A stretch of 9,955 bases of DNA from the NCBI GenBank assembly GCA_024681495.1, contig JAILAS010000170.1, forward strand, positions 1-9,955, read 5' to 3'. Every line of letters starts with the position of its first letter. The stretch's first letter is position 1. The notes below the pieces were generated by a model, which was given only the letters and a program-made list of their open reading frames with translations, was not told where the DNA came from and made no database searches. This DNA comes from Eubacterium sp. (GTDB lineage: Bacteria; Bacillota; Clostridia; Lachnospirales; Lachnospiraceae). Below are positions 7,034-9,955 of this stretch, piece after piece. The translations under genes and the position numbers were made by a program.

Positions 7034-7096
7034 AATAACCTTCTCCTTTGCATCAATGTAAACATAATTACCAAACAGTAATCTTCTAACTTGAAT

Positions 7097-7116
7097 ATAG
7101 CATGGAATCAGGCTAT
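7097..7116. promoter_or_regulatory. Candidate LysR-type operator upstream of the UroD-like gene
   Basis: ATAGC-N10-GCTAT is a 5-bp inverted repeat in the 110-bp gap between lysR and the UroD-like gene. It has the general T-N11-A interrupted-dyad form bound by LysR proteins. It overlaps the upstream side of a minus-strand TATATT (plus positions 7094-7099) that could be a -10 box. A convincing -35 is missing, as is usual for activator-dependent promoters. Such short dyads also occur by chance. Confidence 0.3.
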
Positions 7117-7143
7117 GAAAAAGCATTTATAGATTTATACGCA

Positions 7144-8046
7144 TCAACTTGAAGTTGTATCTAAATCGAATTCTGTCGTGATATCTTCTACCAGCTGTCT
7201 TAGTTCCTTTGACATCCCGCCTTTCTCGTAGAGCAGCGCCGTGCGGAACATCAGCTCGCCGCCCGGGTAGTCAAATGTCTTGATCTGCGATTGCTCCATA
7301 TGGGCAAATGCCTCCGGAAACACTGCGAACCCTTTCCCCTGCTGCAACAACGCCAGCAGCGTGTTAAAATTGTGGCACTCCTGCACATATTTGCATGGGA
7401 TGTTGGCGTAAAATGTCTGCGCCTCCGGCATTTTATAATGCGTGCTGTCCATATTCATTTTCAAGAATACTTCCTGCTTCATGTCATCAGCGTCTATCGT
7501 ATCGCGCACCGCCCACGGGTGCAGCAGCGACACAATCACCTTGGCCGGCTGCACCGTAAATGTCCGCATCTCGTACCCGGTCCAGTCGTCTTCCTGGTGC
7601 GTGTTGGTAAAAAGCATGTCGAGCTGGCCGCGAAAGAGCATTTCTTTGCCTTCGTCGAGCTCCACCATATTGATATTGATGCGATATTGCGGATACCGCC
7701 CCAGGATAAATGTAATCAGCGGGCTCACCAGTTTCCCTTGCGGGAGCGACGAGAAAAACCCAATGTTGATCTGCAATTTATTGTCGCCTGCATGCCTGCG
7801 TATCTGCCCAAATGTCTCGGTCAGTTCGTTATCAATCTTACTTAACTTTTCGTAGGCGTACTCCCCGAGCGTCGTCAATGTTACGCCCTGCGATGAGCGC
7901 ACAAAAAGTTCTCCTCCCAGGTCTTCTTCAAGCAATCGAATCTGCTTTGTTAAAGCCTGCGCGGACACAAACGCCTCGGCGGCCGCCTTCGAAAAGCTGC
8001 CTGTCTTAGCCGCATGTAAAAAATATCGAATTCTCTGGTAATTCAT
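7144..8046 (-). CDS. LysR-family transcriptional regulator
   Basis: A 300-aa DNA-binding regulator of normal LTTR length. The N-terminal winged helix-turn-helix spans about residues 1-60: MNYQRIRYFLHAAKTGSFSKAA, then AQALTKQIRLLEEDLGGELFVR with the recognition helix near 28-39. Residues 90-295 fit the periplasmic-binding-protein-like effector domain (LQINIGFFSS at 91-100, GKGFAVFPEAFA at 237-248). A GTG at 8052 extends the frame by two codons but overlaps the ribosome binding site; AAGGAG (8052-8057) is five bases from the ATG at 8046, which is chosen. It lies upstream of the UroD-like and DUF2284 genes on the same strand and is their likely regulator. The effector cannot be predicted. Its leader contains the 40-bp tandem repeat. 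Confidence 0.95.
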   Translation of the reverse strand: MNYQRIRYFLHAAKTGSFSKAAAEAFVSAQALTKQIRLLEEDLGGELFVRSSQGVTLTTLGEYAYEKLSKIDNELTETFGQIRRHAGDNKLQINIGFFSSLPQGKLVSPLITFILGRYPQYRININMVELDEGKEMLFRGQLDMLFTNTHQEDDWTGYEMRTFTVQPAKVIVSLLHPWAVRDTIDADDMKQEVFLKMNMDSTHYKMPEAQTFYANIPCKYVQECHNFNTLLALLQQGKGFAVFPEAFAHMEQSQIKTFDYPGGELMFRTALLYEKGGMSKELRQLVEDITTEFDLDTTSS

Positions 8047-8061
8047 ATGCACTCCTTATGG

Positions 8062-8141
8062 GGGACGTTCCTTTTGCCACGGTCATGTGTACTTTGGCTC
8101 AGGGACGTTCCTTTTGCCACGGTCATGTGTACTTTGGCTCA
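8062..8141. repeat. Perfect tandem repeat, 2 x 40 bp
   Basis: Two identical 40-bp units (8062-8101 and 8102-8141) begin GGGACGTTCCTTTTGCCACG and end ACTTTGGCTCA. There is no mismatch between them, which indicates recent duplication or ongoing homogenisation. The unit resembles GGGACGGTTC-type interspersed repeats that I recall from Firmicutes, some of them linked to REP-type transposases; this resemblance is from memory. The repeat starts 16 bases upstream of the lysR start codon and so occupies its leader. Confidence 0.9.
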
Positions 8142-8162
8142 AAAATATCCATATTTTCTTAT

Positions 8163-8190
8163 ATTTTATCATCTTAAAAGTATTGTTCAA
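8163..8190 (-). promoter_or_regulatory. Candidate promoter of lysR
   Basis: On the minus strand TTGAAC (plus 8185-8190) and TAAAAT (plus 8163-8168) are separated by 16 bp. Transcription would begin near 8156 and give a leader of about 110 nt that includes both 40-bp repeats. The -35 lies within the last codons of the upstream gene, which ends at 8174. Confidence 0.4.
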
Positions 8191-8944
8191 TGGTTTGTTT
8201 TATGATTATTGGTGTGAGGGGATGTTCTTTTGTTTCGTATGTTAAGATAAGATTTCCGCCGGGATAGTAGCCGGCGCTGATGAGTTCTTCGATTTTGGCA
8301 AATGATTTGTGTGCATATTCGTGATTGTCCATAATTCCCAAATGTTCCCATATCACTATATGTCCGTCCACCGGATGACGAGCCATGAAATCCGGGTAAT
8401 AGAGGTGTCCATTAATCTCCATTTGACATTCATAACGAAATGGTATTCCTTCCATATATAGGTTATTCTCTATCATTGCTTCTGCTTTTGAGCGTACCAA
8501 ATTGCCTGAAATTGTTTTGATTTTCTTATGTTCCGGATAATATGGATTTGTTGGATATGTTTGTGATGCCCATTCTTTCAATTCTTCCGAATGGGTTTCT
8601 TGATGTTTCGATCCCAACCCTTGATACAATGGATTGGATAAGAATTGTTCTTGTTTTGTTGCTTTGGTGTGATGTTGTAGATATGACTGTATTGCGAGTG
8701 CCTCTTCTTTTAGATCCGCCAATTGAGCGAGTAGATAATTCTTGGCCGCCAGCACTTCTGCCAGTTGATGGTCTTTCTTTGGTATGTAATTTCGTTGCCC
8801 TTTCGTTGTGTGGTACCACTTAACGTATGGGCCGTTGCGTTCCAGCGACAGATGCCCGGCCGGATATTTTTTTAGTTGCTTGTCAATTTCTATTATCTTC
8901 TTATTCAGCATAGACAATCGAGATTGTAGCGTATCGCTATACAT
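8174..8944 (-). CDS. PD-(D/E)XK-like nuclease candidate with N-terminal helical region
   Basis: A 256-aa protein of a family I recall as frequent and multi-copy in Lachnospiraceae, without an established function. Residues 2-100 are largely helical and charged (SRLSMLNKKIIEIDKQLKK; LAEVLAAKNYLLAQLADLKEEALAIQSYL) and interrupted by LERNGPYVKWYHTTKGQRNYIPK, which resembles a small beta-rich nucleic-acid-binding piece. Residues 148-240 resemble the restriction-endonuclease-like region of some UvrD/HelD-type proteins: RSKAE (151-155), YPDF (183-186) and IWEHLG (198-203), then Y210 and K213. E155, D185 and E200 would be the acidic active-site residues, with His where a Lys is often found. AGGAGG lies six bases before the ATG. 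The leader (8945-9035) is very AT-rich. It sits between two repeat regions, which suggests accessory DNA. Confidence 0.7.
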   Translation of the reverse strand: MYSDTLQSRLSMLNKKIIEIDKQLKKYPAGHLSLERNGPYVKWYHTTKGQRNYIPKKDHQLAEVLAAKNYLLAQLADLKEEALAIQSYLQHHTKATKQEQFLSNPLYQGLGSKHQETHSEELKEWASQTYPTNPYYPEHKKIKTISGNLVRSKAEAMIENNLYMEGIPFRYECQMEINGHLYYPDFMARHPVDGHIVIWEHLGIMDNHEYAHKSFAKIEELISAGYYPGGNLILTYETKEHPLTPIIIKQTIEQYF

Positions 8945-9040
8945 AAAATCCCTCCTCCTTATTTATTTGTAAAATTGATTTTAACATGAATTGATGAATT
9001 TGTGAGATAAAAATATAAGAATTTTTAGATTTGTTATGCA
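8945..9040. other. AT-rich leader between the nuclease candidate and the palindrome array
   Basis: About 95 bp of strongly A/T-biased sequence, ending in the AAGGAGGAGGG ribosome binding site of the minus-strand gene (8949-8959). It must contain that gene's promoter if one exists. Several TAAAAT- or TTATAT-like boxes are present on the minus strand, but none has a good -35 partner. Base composition changes abruptly to G-rich at 9041. Confidence 0.5.
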
Positions 9041-9144
9041 GGGGGTTGGCGCGTTGGTGGGATAGTTTGCTGGCGCTGGGGGATAGTTTGCTGGCGTTGG
9101 GGATAGTTTGCTGGCGCTGGGGGATAGTTTGCTGGCGTTGGGGG
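9041..9144. repeat. Short-unit direct repeats at the left edge of the palindrome array
   Basis: Four copies of GATAGTTTGCTGGCG followed by C/T, a T where needed, and a G run start at 9061, 9082, 9102 and 9123, giving 20-21 bp periods; a degenerate copy precedes them. The last copy ends GCGTTGGGGG, which is the right half of the palindrome found throughout the rest of the array. Compared with the 42-bp units, these look like derivatives that lost the left CCCCCAGA arm. Confidence 0.85.
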
Positions 9145-9502
9145 TTTTACGCGAGTTTGGATGGTTTGCCCCCAACGCGTGGGGGTTTTATGCGAGTTTG
9201 GATGGTTTGCCCCCAGAGCGTTGGGGGTTTTGTGCGAGTTTGGATGGTTTGCCCCCAGAGCGTTGGGGGACGGCCTGCGTTTTTCGATAATTTCCCCCAA
9301 CGCGTGGGGGTCGGCCTGCGTTTTTCGATGTTTTCCCCCAGAGCGTTGGGGGCCGGCCTGCGGTTTTCGACAATTCCCCCCAGAGCGTTGGGGGACGGCC
9401 TGCGTTTTTCGATAATTTCCCCCAGAGCGTTGGGGGCCGGCCTGCGTTTTTCGATAATTTCCCCCAGAGCGTTGGGGGCCGGCCTGCGGTTTTCGACAAT
9501 TC

Positions 9503-9575
9503 CCCCCAACGTTCTTGCTCAGCTCGTTAAGCACAGACAATTCTCTGGGGCTTTTCGCTTTATTTCTGTTCCTTT
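9503..9575. repeat. Expanded 73-bp array unit, copy 1
   Basis: Starts as a normal palindrome (CCCCCAACG), then carries about 35 extra bases including TTGCTCAGCTCGTTAAGCAC before closing with CTGGGGC at 9545-9551 and a 24-bp spacer (9552-9575). The second copy at 9659-9731 differs only at the final base. Confidence 0.88.
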
Positions 9576-9658
9576 CCCCCAACGCGTGGGGGCCAGCCTG
9601 CGTTTTTCGACAATTTCCCCCAGAGCGTTGGGGGCCGACCAACGATTTTCGATAATTT

Positions 9659-9731
9659 CCCCCAACGTTCTTGCTCAGCTCGTTAAGCACAGACAATTCT
9701 CTGGGGCTTTTCGCTTTATTTCTGTTCCTTC
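9659..9731. repeat. Expanded 73-bp array unit, copy 2
   Basis: Identical to the unit at 9503-9575 except for C instead of T at the last spacer base. The two copies are separated by two ordinary units, so the expanded form was duplicated or converted within the array. Confidence 0.88.
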
Positions 9732-9886
9732 CCCCCAACGCGTGGGGGACGGCCTGCGGTTTTCGATAATTTCCCCCAGAGCGTTGGGGGCCGGACAGCG
9801 TTTTTCGATAATTCCCCCCAACGCGTGGGGGCCGGCCAACGATTTTCGACAATTTCCCCCAACGCGTGGGGGCCAGCCTGCGCTTT

Positions 9887-9955
9887 CCATCTCCTATCCG
9901 CGGAATTGTTTTGGCGTTAATCCCGTCTGCTTTTTGAATACTCTTGAAAAATAGC
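9887..9955. other. Unassigned right edge
   Basis: Unique sequence after the array, ending at the window edge. I see no gene, promoter or repeat that can be supported. It could be the start of a flanking intergenic region or a partial gene continuing outside. Confidence 0.3.

Larger units (their letters stand above)
9145..9886. repeat. Clustered palindrome array with fixed 24-bp spacers
   Basis: Sixteen palindromic units follow one another. Six are CCCCCAACGCGTGGGGG (17 bp: starts 9169, 9294, 9576, 9732, 9815, 9856). Eight are CCCCCAGAGCGTTGGGGG (18 bp: starts 9210, 9252, 9335, 9377, 9419, 9461, 9617, 9773). Two are expanded to about 49 bp (starts 9503, 9659). Every spacer between them is exactly 24 bp. 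The first three spacers, at 9145, 9186 and 9228, share a GCGAGTTTGGATGG core. About ten share CCTGCGTTTTTCGATAATTT with small changes. Two, after the expanded units, read TTTTCGCTTTATTTC. The last copy decays after 9882. Because units are near multiples of 3 bp and lack stops, several frames on both strands stay open, but no frame has a ribosome binding site and coding is unlikely. Confidence 0.93.

Noticed and set aside
6044..7126. 360-aa version of the UroD-like protein and assignment as heme-pathway HemE
   Set aside because: The extra 31 residues precede a strong ribosome binding site at 7043-7049 and are not family-like. The arginine-rich N-terminal motif of HemE is missing.
8142..8157. 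AAAATAT-CC-ATATTTT hairpin as terminator of the nuclease candidate
   Set aside because: It is a 7-bp A/T-only stem with a 2-nt loop, too weak to call. It also lies within the candidate lysR leader.
9034..9852. Repetitive protein encoded by the array on either strand
   Set aside because: Several overlapping frames are open at once, none has a ribosome binding site, and the 41/42-bp alternation shifts the frame. The openness is explained by the stop-poor repeat sequence.
9145..9886. CRISPR array
   Set aside because: The regular palindromes suggest it at first, but the 24-bp spacers belong to three repeated families and several are identical (for example 9270-9293 and 9395-9418). The repeats are short for CRISPR, and no cas gene is present.

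Overview
The window looks like a chromosomal segment of a Lachnospiraceae-type gut clostridium. This is inferred from moderate G+C, strong AGGAG-type ribosome binding sites, a tRNA without encoded CCA, and the gene set: a clostridial rml operon, a corrinoid-type methyltransferase relative with a DUF2284 partner, and a nuclease-like protein family I recall as multi-copy in Lachnospiraceae. No species can be assigned.

Layout. Positions 1-146 hold a non-coding nested inverted-repeat element, probably a MITE or an IS200/IS605-type end. Positions 169-3568 (minus strand) are a complete dTDP-L-rhamnose operon transcribed rfbA-rfbB-rfbD-rfbC with gaps of 10, 12 and 12 bp; it makes the activated rhamnose used in cell-surface polysaccharide, but no glycosyltransferase is in view. 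Positions 3694-5342 (plus strand) hold a YigZ/IMPACT-family gene, a tRNA-Gln(CTG) with its own consensus promoter and terminator, and a divergent fdhD. A strong bidirectional-looking hairpin at 5365-5405 separates fdhD from the convergent minus-strand cluster 5428-8046: a LysR regulator, a UroD/MtaA-like protein and a Cys-rich DUF2284 protein, probably a small one-carbon or corrinoid-related unit under LysR control.

The right quarter is accessory DNA. A perfect 2 x 40 bp tandem repeat sits in the lysR leader. Next comes a 256-aa PD-(D/E)XK-like nuclease candidate with an N-terminal helical region. Upstream of that gene, at 9041-9886, is the most striking object in the window: a clustered array of short GC-rich palindromes (14 complete 17-18 bp palindromes plus 2 expanded ones) separated by spacers of exactly 24 bp. 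Spacers are shared within families rather than unique, so it is not a CRISPR array. All unit lengths (20-21, 41-42 and 73 bp) are close to whole numbers of DNA helical turns.

Several obvious longest-ORF starts are probably wrong. Shine-Dalgarno placement favours internal starts for rfbD (1629), fdhD (4539), the DUF2284 gene (5979), the UroD-like gene (7033) and lysR (8046), and those are used below.
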